This document shows, piece after piece, positions 33,464-46,659 of a DNA stretch of 64,000 bases (the stretch's first letter is position 1; each line of letters opens with the position of its first letter). Origin of the DNA: Rhabdothermincola salaria (GTDB lineage: Bacteria; Actinomycetota; Acidimicrobiia; Acidimicrobiales; Acidimicrobilacustridaceae); NCBI RefSeq assembly GCF_021246445.1, contig NZ_JAJQXW010000002.1, positions 804,061 to 868,060 on the forward strand, given 5' to 3'. The notes below the pieces were generated by a model that made no database searches, was not told the DNA's origin, and saw only the letters and a program-made list of their open reading frames with translations. The position numbers and the translations under genes were made by a program.

Positions 33464-34135
33464 TCAGGCGGCGGTGACGAGGATGCGTCCGCTGGCGAAG
33501 GCGCCGATGCCGACCCGGTTGCCGCCGACCTCGACGGTGGTGGTGCCGTCGGGGGACGTGGCGGTGACGAGGCCCTTGTTGCCGGGCAGCAGCGACGACT
33601 CCTCGAGGAAGTCGAGGATGCCCGGGGTGAACTCCAGCTCCTCGGGGATGCGGCTGACGACGAAACGGGAGCCGACCGAGAGGCTGTCGAGGCTCACCGC
33701 GTCCGGCGCGTCGTAGTCGGTGCCGGGGATCGGGTTGCCGTGCGGGCAGGTGGTGGGCGCGCCCAGCACCGACATCATGGCGGTCTCGACGGTGGGGGAG
33801 ATGACGTGCTCCCAGCGACCGGCCTCGACGTGGGCGTCGGCCCACGAGAGGCCGAGGATGTCGGTGAGGAACCGCTCGGCCAGACGATGGCGGCGCACCA
33901 CGCTCTCGGCCAGCTCGGCGCCGTTGGCCGTGAGCTTGATCGCCCCGGCGTCGACGGTGACCAGCCCCGCCTTGTCCATCTTGCGGATCATCTCCGACAC
34001 CGCCGGCCGCGAGACGTCGAGCCGTTCGGCGATGCGGGCCTGGATGACGTCGAGGTCGTCTTCGCGGAGCTCGAAGATGGCCTCGCAGTACTCCTCGAAG
34101 GCCGGATGCCATTCACGGGTCGCGGGCGGTGCCAT
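33464..34135 (-). CDS. DtxR/IdeR/MntR family metal-dependent regulator
   Basis: A 223-residue regulator with the full DtxR layout: winged helix (about 10-75, RIAERLDVSRPAVSEMIRKMDKAGL), dimerisation and metal-binding domain (76-150, RRHRLAERFL, EHVIS, CPHGNPIPG) and a C-terminal SH3-like domain (155-223). Family members repress iron or manganese genes when metal-loaded. Compared with DtxR, the Met10 ligand is Glu15 and the Cys102 ligand is Gly106, while His102, Glu109 and His110 remain, so the primary metal site is atypical. Divergent from lhr (116 bases), and convergent with the HelD-like gene. Confidence 0.92.
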   Translation of the reverse strand: MAPPATREWHPAFEEYCEAIFELREDDLDVIQARIAERLDVSRPAVSEMIRKMDKAGLVTVDAGAIKLTANGAELAESVVRRHRLAERFLTDILGLSWADAHVEAGRWEHVISPTVETAMMSVLGAPTTCPHGNPIPGTDYDAPDAVSLDSLSVGSRFVVSRIPEELEFTPGILDFLEESSLLPGNKGLVTATSPDGTTTVEVGGNRVGIGAFASGRILVTAA

Positions 34136-34251
34136 GGCTGGCAGTCTACGGGTCGGTCGCCGCCTTGGGCGGGTCGGTCGCAGGAGTTCACCGGCCGTTC
34201 GGATGGAGCCGGGCCGGTCCGGGGGTCGCCGGCCCTGGGTACCGTGACCGG

Positions 34252-38860
<4,609 letters not shown>

Positions 38861-38874
<14 letters not shown>

Positions 38875-39703
38875 CACCATCCACCGCACCGCAGCCCGGT
38901 TGCGTCCGGCGCTCGAGGGGCGGGCGTTGGTGCGGATGGAGGCTCGACGGCTGCCCCCGCCCCTGCCGGGGCCAGGCACCGTCGTCACCTCGGTCGGCGC
39001 CGAGGGCAAGCACCTGCTGATCGCCTTCGACGACGGCTGGGTGCTCCAGACCCACATGCGCATGACCGGCAGCTGGCACCTCTACCGACGCGGCGAACGG
39101 TGGCGCAAGCCGGCGCACCTGGCCCGGGTGGTGCTCGAGGTGGGAGGGACCGACCGTCGCCCCGAGGGTCCCGAGCCCATCGACGACGGCTGGGTGGCGG
39201 TGTGCTTCTCGGCTCCGGTGGTCGAGCTCGTGCGCGCCCCGCGCACCGGCCACCTCGGGCCGGACCTGTGCCGCAGCGACGCCGACCTCGCCGAGACGGT
39301 TCGACGCATGGGGTCACTCGACCCCACCACCGCCCTCGCCGAGGTCCTGCTCGACCAGCGCGTGTGCTGCGGTGTCGGCAACGTCTACAAGAGCGAGGTG
39401 CCCTTCGCTCTGGGCCTTCATCCGTCGACACCGGTCGGCCACCTCGACGGCGACACGCGCTGGCGCGTGGTGGCCACCGCCGCCCGTCAGCTGCGAGCCA
39501 ACCTCACCACCACGGCGCGCACGACCTGGCCGGGCCCGCCCGGCACCCTCGCCGTGTACGGCCGCAAGGGCGAGCCCTGCCGGCGCTGCGCCACCCCCGT
39601 GCGCATGGCCCGCACCGGGCCCCAGGCCCGCAGCACCTACTGGTGCCCCACCTGCCAACCCCCTCCTGCTGCCGGGCTGTCGGCGCCGCGCCCACCTTCC
39701 TGA
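38861..39703 (+). CDS. nei: Endonuclease VIII-type DNA glycosylase
   Basis: A 280-residue Fpg/Nei glycosylase-lyase that removes oxidised bases. After Met removal the mature N-terminus is Pro-Glu-Gly-Asp, with the catalytic Pro and Glu. HMRMTGSWHLY, the helix-two-turn-helix region with GVGNVYKSEVPFAL (the Asn-Val-Tyr-Lys-Ser motif near 173) and a C-terminal zinc finger with CRRC near 239 and CPTC about 25 residues later complete the fold. The GTG at 38861 is inside the end of lhr, so both are cotranscribed repair functions. It converges with the ECF sigma gene. Confidence 0.95.
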
Positions 39704-39747
39704 CCCCTGTCCGATCCGGCGGTGGCACGCCGAGCTCCGTCGCAGTC

Positions 39748-40689
39748 TCATGAGGGCACCACCGCCCGATCGAGCCCGGTCAGCTTCTCGGGAGCGAGCA
39801 CCAGCCGGATGGCCCGAACCCGTCCGGTGTCGTCCGGGTCGGCGGTGAGCACGGCGATCGGCTCCGCCGCGGTGCGGGCCACGACCGCGAGCGAACCGTT
39901 GACCTCGACGAGCTCGATGTCGCTCGCGTCCAGGCGCGATGTGACGTTGATCAAGAAGCGCGTCACCCTCGGGGCTCCCCGGACCGGACGGCGGGCGGCA
40001 TGGCGGGAGGGGCCGCCGTCGGTGACGAGCTCGGCGTCAGGGGCGAGCAGGGCCATCGTGGCGTCGACGTCGCCGGCGGCGACGGCCGCCGCCAACCGGG
40101 CGGCGAGGTCCCAGCCCACCGAGGTGCGGCCGGGTGCCGGCGCCGCGGACCGCACCCGCCGACGGGCGCGGCTGGCGGCTTTCCGGCACGCCTCCGGCGA
40201 ACGACCGACGGTGGAGGCGATCTCTGCGTACGGCACGCCGAAGACGTCCGCCATCAGGAACACCACCCGGTCCTCGGGGCTCAGGGTGTCGAGTACCACG
40301 AGCACGCCGAGGGTCAGCGTGGCCGCCCGGTCGACGGCGACGGCGGGATCCATCCCCGGCGCACCGCCGGGGTCGGCGGTGGGCTCCCCGAGGTCGGTGC
40401 GGACGGGTTCGGGCAGCCAGGGACCCACGTAGGTCTCGCGCCGACGCACGGCGAGCCGCAACCGGTCGAGGGCCAGTCGGCTGGTCACCGTGGTGAGCCA
40501 CGCCGCCAGGTTGCGAGGTTCCTCCTCGACGCGCTGGTAGCGCAACCAGGCGTCCTGCACCGCGTCCTCGGCCTCGGCGCGCGAACCGAGGATGCGGTAG
40601 GCGACGCCCACGAGGCGGAGGCGTTCGGCGTCGAACCCCATGGCGCGGGTGTCGACTGCGGCTGGCGTGGCGCCGCGGTCGCTCGTCAC
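39748..40689 (-). CDS. ECF41-type RNA polymerase sigma factor (SigJ-like)
   Basis: A 313-residue sigma factor. Sigma-2 region with AYRILGSRAEAEDAVQDAWLRY, sigma-4 with LSPEDRVVFLMADVFGVPYAEIAS then RSPEACRKAASRARRRV, joined by a linker holding the ECF41 hallmark GPWLPEP. A C-terminal SnoaL-like domain of about 110 residues follows, with a DGG motif (DGGPS) and a final APEKL resembling the NPDKL motif; in ECF41 this domain tunes sigma activity without a separate anti-sigma. The GTG start at 40689 overlaps the stop of the flavin oxidoreductase (GTGA). ECF41 factors typically control an adjacent oxidoreductase, epimerase or carboxymuconolactone decarboxylase; here the oxidoreductase is the partner. 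Confidence 0.92.
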   Translation of the reverse strand: MTSDRGATPAAVDTRAMGFDAERLRLVGVAYRILGSRAEAEDAVQDAWLRYQRVEEEPRNLAAWLTTVTSRLALDRLRLAVRRRETYVGPWLPEPVRTDLGEPTADPGGAPGMDPAVAVDRAATLTLGVLVVLDTLSPEDRVVFLMADVFGVPYAEIASTVGRSPEACRKAASRARRRVRSAAPAPGRTSVGWDLAARLAAAVAAGDVDATMALLAPDAELVTDGGPSRHAARRPVRGAPRVTRFLINVTSRLDASDIELVEVNGSLAVVARTAAEPIAVLTADPDDTGRVRAIRLVLAPEKLTGLDRAVVPS

Positions 40690-42059
40690 GAGCGGTGGTC
40701 CGCGCGGGCGTCCAGGTGGGCGACCGCGGCGCGCCCGGCTGCTTCGCCGCTGGCCAGGGAGGCGTCGGCCAGGAAGCCCACCTCCCCCACCCAGTCGCCG
40801 GCGACCCACACGCCGGACCGGCCGGGGGCGTGGATCGTCGGGCGGCCCGCCAGGCCGCCGCTGTCGGGCGTGGGCAGCGCCCCGACCACCGTCATGCGAT
40901 GAAGGTAGCGGTCGACGGCGACGAGGTCGTCCGTGATGCCGGCCCGGCGGGCCAGCGCCTCGAGCGTCGCCCGGGTGTGGCGGCGGTCCGGTTCCTCCCC
41001 GGTGCGGTGGTTCACCAAGGCGTGGACCAACGCCTGGCCGGGAGGGGCCAGCCGGGCGGCGGGAGCGTGGGCGATGAGGTAGAGGGGGCGGTCGACACCG
41101 ACGAGGACCGGTCGTGGGGGTGGGCGACGAAGGCCCATGTCCAGGCAGGACACCCGAACGGGGTGGCCCAACCCGGGCCAGGCGGCCGTGGCAGTGGTGC
41201 CGAGTAGGCGGGCGCAGGTCTCGGGACCCCCGGCGGCGACCACCACGGCGTCGCCGGTCCACGTCCCCGCAGGGGTCTCCACCACGGTCCGGCCGTCGTG
41301 GCGGGCCACCTGCCGGGCCCGTTCGTCGGTCCAGGTGACGTCGCCGGCTGCGGCGGCGAGAGCCTCCCGGAGGGCGTCGACGAGCTGGCCCCAGCCGCCG
41401 TGCAGGTAGTCGACCCCGTGGCGGGCGGCGCGCAGCTGTCCGACCGCGACGTCGGCCGACGCCCGGTCGGTGTCCGCCACGTAGGTGGTGATGCGCACGA
41501 CGGTGCGGGCCAGGTCCCGCCACCGCGCCGCGACGGTGGCCTCGAGCCACTCGTCGATGCTCAGGTGGGCGACGGCTGCGGGGTCGGTGCGGGTCGCGGC
41601 GCGCACCAGGCGGACCAGGGCGGCCAGCCCGCGGGGGCCCACCCCGCCCGGGGCCGCCAGCTGGCGGGCCCGGAGCCCGACCAGCACGTCGGGTGTGCGG
41701 GGGTCGCCCCAGAGCAGCGCACCGCCGCCAGGTGGGCCGGCACCGTCTGGTTCGATGCCGAGGCGGGCCAGGACCTCGGTCCCGGGTGCCCGTCGGTAGA
41801 GGGCGTGTGGCCCCCGGTTGAGGGCGAAGCCGCCGTGATGATCCGTGCGGGCCCGCCCGCCGGGCGTCAGCCCACCGAGCACGGTGACCGATCGACCGGC
41901 GCGGGCGATCGTGGCCGCGGCGGCGAGACCGGCCAAGCCGGCGCCCACCACGATCGCGTCGCGGTCGCGAGGCCCGGGCCGCCCGGCGCCGTCATCGTCG
42001 GGGGTGTCGTGTCGGGCTCGGTCGGTGTCCGGTGGGTGGTGGTGGGTCGGCGCCGCCAT
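40686..42059 (-). CDS. FAD-dependent oxidoreductase (phytoene desaturase/amine oxidase-like)
   Basis: A 457-residue flavoprotein. After a His/Asp-rich disordered lead of about 33 residues, AIVVGAGLAGLAAAATIARAG is the FAD-binding beta-alpha-beta unit, followed by GGRARTDHHGGFALNRGPHALY as in the phytoene dehydrogenase/protoporphyrinogen oxidase group. The C-terminus has VWVAGDWVGEVGFLADASLASG, the second FAD contact. The substrate is unknown; a carotenoid or other lipid role is possible. Its stop overlaps the ECF41 sigma gene start by four bases, so the pair is one transcription unit, and the sigma factor probably drives it. Confidence 0.87.
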   Translation of the reverse strand: MAAPTHHHPPDTDRARHDTPDDDGAGRPGPRDRDAIVVGAGLAGLAAAATIARAGRSVTVLGGLTPGGRARTDHHGGFALNRGPHALYRRAPGTEVLARLGIEPDGAGPPGGGALLWGDPRTPDVLVGLRARQLAAPGGVGPRGLAALVRLVRAATRTDPAAVAHLSIDEWLEATVAARWRDLARTVVRITTYVADTDRASADVAVGQLRAARHGVDYLHGGWGQLVDALREALAAAAGDVTWTDERARQVARHDGRTVVETPAGTWTGDAVVVAAGGPETCARLLGTTATAAWPGLGHPVRVSCLDMGLRRPPPRPVLVGVDRPLYLIAHAPAARLAPPGQALVHALVNHRTGEEPDRRHTRATLEALARRAGITDDLVAVDRYLHRMTVVGALPTPDSGGLAGRPTIHAPGRSGVWVAGDWVGEVGFLADASLASGEAAGRAAVAHLDARADHRS

Positions 42060-42306
42060 GGCGTCCTCCTGGTCGCTGAGGTGTCGCTCCGTCGACGGAT
42101 CGACGACGGCCGGACCCCGAACGTGACCGCGAGCGCCCGGATGTGACGACCATCACCGTCCCTCCGCCCGGTCGAACGGCCGGTGCTGGTGGCCACCGAT
42201 GGTCCGGTCCGGGCGCGCGTCGTCCTCCCCGCCGGCTCGACGAGGAGGACGAACGTGAGGGTCTGGTCGGCCCGAGCTCCGGGCCGTTCGGCCGGCTGGC
42301 CGTGCG
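42060..42306. other. Intergenic region upstream of the flavin oxidoreductase
   Basis: No convincing gene in 247 bases. On the minus strand CGTCACA at 42148-42142 resembles the ECF41 -35 element (TGTCACA), 83 bases before the oxidoreductase ATG, but no clear CGTC -10 element at the right distance is seen, so autoregulation by the sigma factor is only suggested. Confidence 0.3.
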
Positions 42307-43290
42307 TCAGCGGCCGCTGATGGCGAGCAGGTACTCGACCAGCGTGCGGGTCTCGGGGCCCACGATGCCGTCGGCGGTGAGCCCGAAGAACGCCTGGAAG
42401 GCCGTGGTGACCTGGACGGTGTTCTGTCCGAAGATGCCGTCGACGGCCAGACCCACGCCGAGGAGCCGGTTCAGGTCGTTCTGCCACTGGGCCACGGCGG
42501 GACCGCGGTCGCCTCGCTCGAGAATCTGGATGGAGCGCTCGTCGTCGATGACGATCGCCCGCACCTCGACGCCGTCGCCGTCGTAGGCTCGCACCACGTC
42601 GACGCTGTCCGGGGGCAGGGCGCTGACCCAGACGATCCGATCGGTGCCGCGCACGTCGGCCACCATGTCGGCGGGAAGGGGCTCGGCCTCGGGCTCCCCG
42701 GTGTCGAGGGCGACCTGGCCGATGGTCGGCTGGGCGCTGCCGAGGAGCACCAGGCGTTCACCGACCTGGACCGTCTGGGCGCTCACCTCGTAGGGCGGCA
42801 GGGGGCCGCACTCGACGTTCCAGTCGTCGCCGGCGAGCACCTCGAAGCAGAAGCCGCCCTCGCTCTGGTAGCCGTTCACCTCGTAGCCCTCGTAGGCCAC
42901 CAGGGCGGTGTAGTCGCGAGTGATGGCGAGCAGGTAGCGCATCAACGTGCGCGTGTTCTCGCCCACGATTCCGTCGGCGCGCAGCCCGAAGAAGGCCTGG
43001 AAGTTGGATGTCGCCTGCTCGGTGGTGGTGTCGTAGACCCCGTCGACGTCGAGGTCGGCGCCGGTGAGGATGTTCATCTGGCGTTGCCAGGCGGCCACGG
43101 ACTGGCCGGTGTCGCCGAGCGAGAGCAGCGGCCGGTCGGAGATGCCGGCCAGCGTGGCGGTCGGTGCACCGGTGGATTCCTGCACGGCGGGTTCCGCCGA
43201 CTGGGCGGCGGCCGCGGAAGGTGCCGCCGCCACCAGGGCCATGCTGAGGGCGGTGGCGGGGAGTGCCGAGAAGAGAGCGCGTGGGTTCAC
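42307..43290 (-). CDS. Secreted protein with two peptidoglycan-binding domains
   Basis: A 327-residue exported protein. The GTG at 43290, behind an AGGAG site, starts a signal peptide (about residues 1-28, ending AAAAQS). Two PG_binding_1 domains follow at about 60-125 and 262-325, each with the pattern G-x-x-V-x-x-W-Q, D-V/L-D-G-V/I-[FY] and AFFGLxADGIVG-x-x-T. Between them a domain of about 130 residues contains Cys pairs (GGFCFEV, VECGPLP) that may form a disulfide, and strands of unknown fold. No catalytic domain is seen, so it probably serves as a wall-anchored or wall-sensing protein. Confidence 0.88.
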   Translation of the reverse strand: MNPRALFSALPATALSMALVAAAPSAAAAQSAEPAVQESTGAPTATLAGISDRPLLSLGDTGQSVAAWQRQMNILTGADLDVDGVYDTTTEQATSNFQAFFGLRADGIVGENTRTLMRYLLAITRDYTALVAYEGYEVNGYQSEGGFCFEVLAGDDWNVECGPLPPYEVSAQTVQVGERLVLLGSAQPTIGQVALDTGEPEAEPLPADMVADVRGTDRIVWVSALPPDSVDVVRAYDGDGVEVRAIVIDDERSIQILERGDRGPAVAQWQNDLNRLLGVGLAVDGIFGQNTVQVTTAFQAFFGLTADGIVGPETRTLVEYLLAISGR

Positions 43291-43447
43291 GAGGAAGATC
43301 TCCTGGGTCGTCGATGGGGATGTGGCCGTCAGCCCCTCATGGTCCGGGGTGGGCGACGGCGTGTCGTTGACGCGCGCGCTACCCGATCCGACCACTCGTA
43401 GACCTCGCCGCCCCGGGCGAGGCCCCATCTCCCGTGCATGCCGTCCG

Positions 43448-43690
43448 GTCCTCGACGGTGGGATCGCCTGGTCGGCCTGGCTCGGTCTGCACCTCGTCTA
43501 CCTGTTGGGCATGCGCAACCGGTTGTCCGTGCTCGTGAGCTGGTTCTGGAACTACCTCACGTGGGACCGGGGACCCCGGCTGATCCTGCGGCCCGAGACG
43601 TTGCCCCACAGCCTGCGGGTCGAGTCCGACGCCGTGGGCGTGTCGCCCGCCGACGAGGGCGACGTCAAGCCCGACCCATCGCCCGGGTGA
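43448..43690 (+). pseudogene. Orphan C-terminal fragment of a type II NADH dehydrogenase
   Basis: The in-frame translation has GGIAWSAWLGLHLVYLLG, MRNRLSVLVSWFWNYLTW and DRGPRLIL, the membrane-anchoring C-terminal end of actinobacterial NDH-2 (pattern AWxxWLxxHLxYLIGFRNRxxVLxxWxWxY...RGxRLI). The FAD and NAD domains that should precede it are absent: upstream is the divergent 5' region of the peptidoglycan-binding gene. No ATG or GTG with a ribosome site directly precedes it; TTG/GTG codons near 43350 could at best give a protein of about 110 residues. Its last 26 bases overlap the PPOX gene's 3' end. It is probably a deletion remnant, though a small expressed membrane protein cannot be excluded. 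Confidence 0.6.
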
Positions 43691-44060
43691 CGGCGATCTC
43701 GATCACCACCCGGTCGTCGCGCTGCTTGGGCGGGCGGTAGCGCTCGGTGTAGCGGCGTACGCCCTCGGCCACCGCGTCGGGGTCGGCGGTGACCGTGGCG
43801 ATGCCTTCGATCGTGAGCCAGCGCCCGCCGTCCACCTGGCACACGGCTGCGGCCACCGACCCCTGGCGGACGACGTTGCGGGCCTTGTGGCTGTCGGCCC
43901 AGGTGATCACTCGCACCAGGGACGCGTCGGGGTCCCAGGTGAAGCCCACGGCCACCACATGAGGGGTGCCGTCGGGGCGGATGGTGGTGAGGGTGGCGAG
44001 GTGGCGTTCGGTGAGGAACGCGGTGACCTCGGCGGGGAAGGCGGAGGGGTCGAGGGCCAT
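43665..44060 (-). CDS. PPOX-class (pyridoxamine oxidase-like, probably F420-dependent) protein
   Basis: A 131-residue split beta-barrel protein. FLTERHLATLTTIRPDGTPHVVAVGFTWD (in parts) is the classical first-strand pair of PPOX-class enzymes, ITWADSHKARNVVRQ carries the basic cofactor-phosphate residues, and RWLTIEGIATV follows. Many small actinobacterial members bind F420 and reduce or oxidise small molecules; others bind FMN or heme. It sits 43 bases after the ABC permease on the same strand and may be cotranscribed. Normal length for the family. Confidence 0.85.
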   Translation of the reverse strand: MALDPSAFPAEVTAFLTERHLATLTTIRPDGTPHVVAVGFTWDPDASLVRVITWADSHKARNVVRQGSVAAAVCQVDGGRWLTIEGIATVTADPDAVAEGVRRYTERYRPPKQRDDRVVIEIAVTRAMGRA

Positions 44061-44103
44061 GGGTCGCTCCTGGCGGGATGGGGGGGCGTGTGGTGCGGTC
44101 GGG

Positions 44104-46659
44104 TCACTCCGTGGCGATGGCGGTGAGCACGTCGAGGCGGGCCGCCCGGGACGCGGGGTAGAGCGCGGCGCCCACCCCGGCCAAAGCCGCGATGGCGACC
44201 ATGATCGCCAGTTGGCCGACGGGGATGGTGAAGACGGTGATGCCGTCGTCGGCGAGGGCCCGCACCAGGGCCCAGCCGAAGACGAGCCCGATGCCGAGGC
44301 CGGTGAACGTGCCGATGAGGCTGATGATCACCGACTCCCAGCGGACGCTGGCGCGCACCTGGCGGCGGCTCATGCCGACGGCTCGCAGCAGGCCCAGCTC
44401 GCGGGTGCGCTCGTACACCGACAACAGCAGCGTGTTGACCACCCCGACCACCGCGATGATGAGGGCCAGCGCCAAGAGCACGTACACGATCAAGAGGAAC
44501 TGGTCGGCCTGGTCGGTCTGGGTCTGCTTGAACTCCGTGAGGTCCTGCACCTCGGCCCCGGTGACGGGGTCGACGACCGCCTCGAGGTCGGGACGGGCCG
44601 CGGCGATGCCCTCGGAGCTCGGGTCCTCGAGGGCCACGTACACGGCCTGGTCGGTCTGTTGCTGGGGCGGGAAAAGCGACTCGTAGAGGTCCTGGGTGAT
44701 CAGCCAGCCGGCGCCCTGAAGGTCGAAGCGGGTCTCGTAGACGGCCTGCACCTCGAGGGTGGTCTCGCCTCCCAGCAGGAACGAGGCCGGCAGGGTGGAA
44801 CCCACGGTGAGGCCTCGTTCGTCGGCCTGGCCGGCGCTGATGGCCACGCCGTTGCCCTCGAGGTCCACCAGGCGGCCTTCGACGTCGGTGAAGTCGATGA
44901 CCTGCACCAGGTCGGCCGGATCGACGGCCAGCACGACCTGGGCGTCGCCGTCGATCGTGCCGAACCCGGCCCGGAACCCGGCGGCCACCTCCACCTCGGG
45001 CAGGGCCCGTAGGTCGTCGGCGACCGACACGGGCAGGGCGGTGGGCCCGAACCCCTCGGTGGTGACCACGTACTGGCCCCGGACCGAGGCGTCGATGGCG
45101 TCGGTGGTGGAGGCCTTGAGCGAGTCGGCGATCACGGCGATGAACACGACGAGGCCGACGCCGATCATCAGCGCCGACGCGGTGCTGGCGGTGCGCCGGG
45201 GGCTGCGCACGGCGTTCTCGCGGGCGAGCCGCCCGGTGACCCCCCGCAGCCGGGGGAGGGGCCACCCGATGAACCGTGAGAGAGGGGGCGCGGTGACCGG
45301 ACCGAGCACGGCGAAGCCCACGAACACGGCCGCGGCTCCGGCTCCGAGGACCTGGAGGTCGTCGTCGAGCCCGGCGGTGAGCCCGGCGTAGAGCAGCGCA
45401 CTGCCGAGCACGACCACGGCCAGGCCGGCCAGCAGGCGGATGCGGGAGGCGGAGCTGGTGTCGACCGCCACGTCGCGCATGGCGGCCACCGGGGGGACCG
45501 TGGCCGCCTTGCGGGCGGGGAAGATGGCCGAGACCAAGGTGATGCCCGTGCCGACCAGCAACGACGACACCACGGCCGTGGCGGGCACGATGATCGGCGT
45601 CTCCGGGCCGGCGAAGCCGATGGAGCGCAGCAGCTCGTTGAGGCCGATGGCGAGCAGGATGCCCAGGCCCACGCCGACGGCCGAGGCGCCGAACCCGACC
45701 ACGAGGGCCTCGAGGAGCACGGATCGCAGGACCTGGCCGCGGCTGGCCCCGATGGCGCGCACCAGGGCCAGCTCCCGGGTGCGCTGGGCCACGATGATCG
45801 AGAAGGTGTTGTAGATGATGAACGAGCCGACGAACAGGGCGATCAGGGCGAAGGTCAACAAGAAGGTGTTGAAGATCGAGATCAGCTGCTGGAAGGCGCT
45901 CTGGCTCTCCTCGGTGAACTCCTCGCCGGTGATGGCCTGCGTCTCCGGGGGCAGCACGGCCGCCACCCGGTCGGTGAGCTCCTGTTGGCCCACGCCGTCG
46001 GCTCCGGCCACCGAGATCCAGTCGAACTGCCCGGGCTCCTGCACGATGTCCTGGACGGTGGCGGTGTCGAAGAGGGCGGCCTGCACGCCGCCCCAGGTGT
46101 CGACCTCCCCGAAGCGGGCGACGCCCACGACCTCGAACGACCGGATGCCCTGCTGGAGCGAGACGTCGACCCGGTCGCCGACGGCGAAGTCGCCGTCGGC
46201 TGCCGTCTTGGCGTCGAGCACCACCTGGTCGGGGCCCTGTGGGGGAGCACCCTCGACCGTCCACCCGTTGAGCGCGGGTGACGTCAGCCAGTTGAGGGCG
46301 AAGTTGGGGGGTCCGTTGGCCGACACCAACGGCTCCCCGGTGCGGTCGAGCACCCTGATCTGGCCGATGACCTGGCCCTCGGCCGCCTCGACCCCCTCGA
46401 CCGCCTGGACGGCGGGCAGCAGCGACTCGTCGATCTTGGCCCGTTCGGCGCCGAACGGCGTGTCGATCTCGGTGGTCGAGCGCACCACGGTGTCGATGCG
46501 GGCGTAGACGTCGGCGAAGACCTTGTCGAAGCTGGCGCTGACGCTGCCGGTGAGCACCTGGGTGCCGCTCATGAAGGCCACGCCCAGCAGCACGGAGACG
46601 GCGGTGGCGACCAGGCGGACCTTGTGGGCTCGTAGACCCCGCAGGGTCAGCCGGAGCAT
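44104..46659 (-). CDS. ABC transporter permease, FtsX/MacB-like
   Basis: An 851-residue permease with the duplicated FtsX layout: helix 1 near the N-terminus (KVRLVATAVSVLLGVAFMSG), a large extracytoplasmic domain (about 45-265), a three-helix FtsX block, a further helix pair in the middle, a second FtsX block start (ENAVRSPRRTASTASALMIGVGLVVF), a second external domain, and three C-terminal helices. These permeases do not pump solutes in the usual way but transmit ATP energy to periplasmic or wall substrates such as lipoproteins or peptides. The start overlaps the ATP-binding gene's stop by one base (TGATG). Confidence 0.92.
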   Translation of the reverse strand: MLRLTLRGLRAHKVRLVATAVSVLLGVAFMSGTQVLTGSVSASFDKVFADVYARIDTVVRSTTEIDTPFGAERAKIDESLLPAVQAVEGVEAAEGQVIGQIRVLDRTGEPLVSANGPPNFALNWLTSPALNGWTVEGAPPQGPDQVVLDAKTAADGDFAVGDRVDVSLQQGIRSFEVVGVARFGEVDTWGGVQAALFDTATVQDIVQEPGQFDWISVAGADGVGQQELTDRVAAVLPPETQAITGEEFTEESQSAFQQLISIFNTFLLTFALIALFVGSFIIYNTFSIIVAQRTRELALVRAIGASRGQVLRSVLLEALVVGFGASAVGVGLGILLAIGLNELLRSIGFAGPETPIIVPATAVVSSLLVGTGITLVSAIFPARKAATVPPVAAMRDVAVDTSSASRIRLLAGLAVVVLGSALLYAGLTAGLDDDLQVLGAGAAAVFVGFAVLGPVTAPPLSRFIGWPLPRLRGVTGRLARENAVRSPRRTASTASALMIGVGLVVFIAVIADSLKASTTDAIDASVRGQYVVTTEGFGPTALPVSVADDLRALPEVEVAAGFRAGFGTIDGDAQVVLAVDPADLVQVIDFTDVEGRLVDLEGNGVAISAGQADERGLTVGSTLPASFLLGGETTLEVQAVYETRFDLQGAGWLITQDLYESLFPPQQQTDQAVYVALEDPSSEGIAAARPDLEAVVDPVTGAEVQDLTEFKQTQTDQADQFLLIVYVLLALALIIAVVGVVNTLLLSVYERTRELGLLRAVGMSRRQVRASVRWESVIISLIGTFTGLGIGLVFGWALVRALADDGITVFTIPVGQLAIMVAIAALAGVGAALYPASRAARLDVLTAIATE

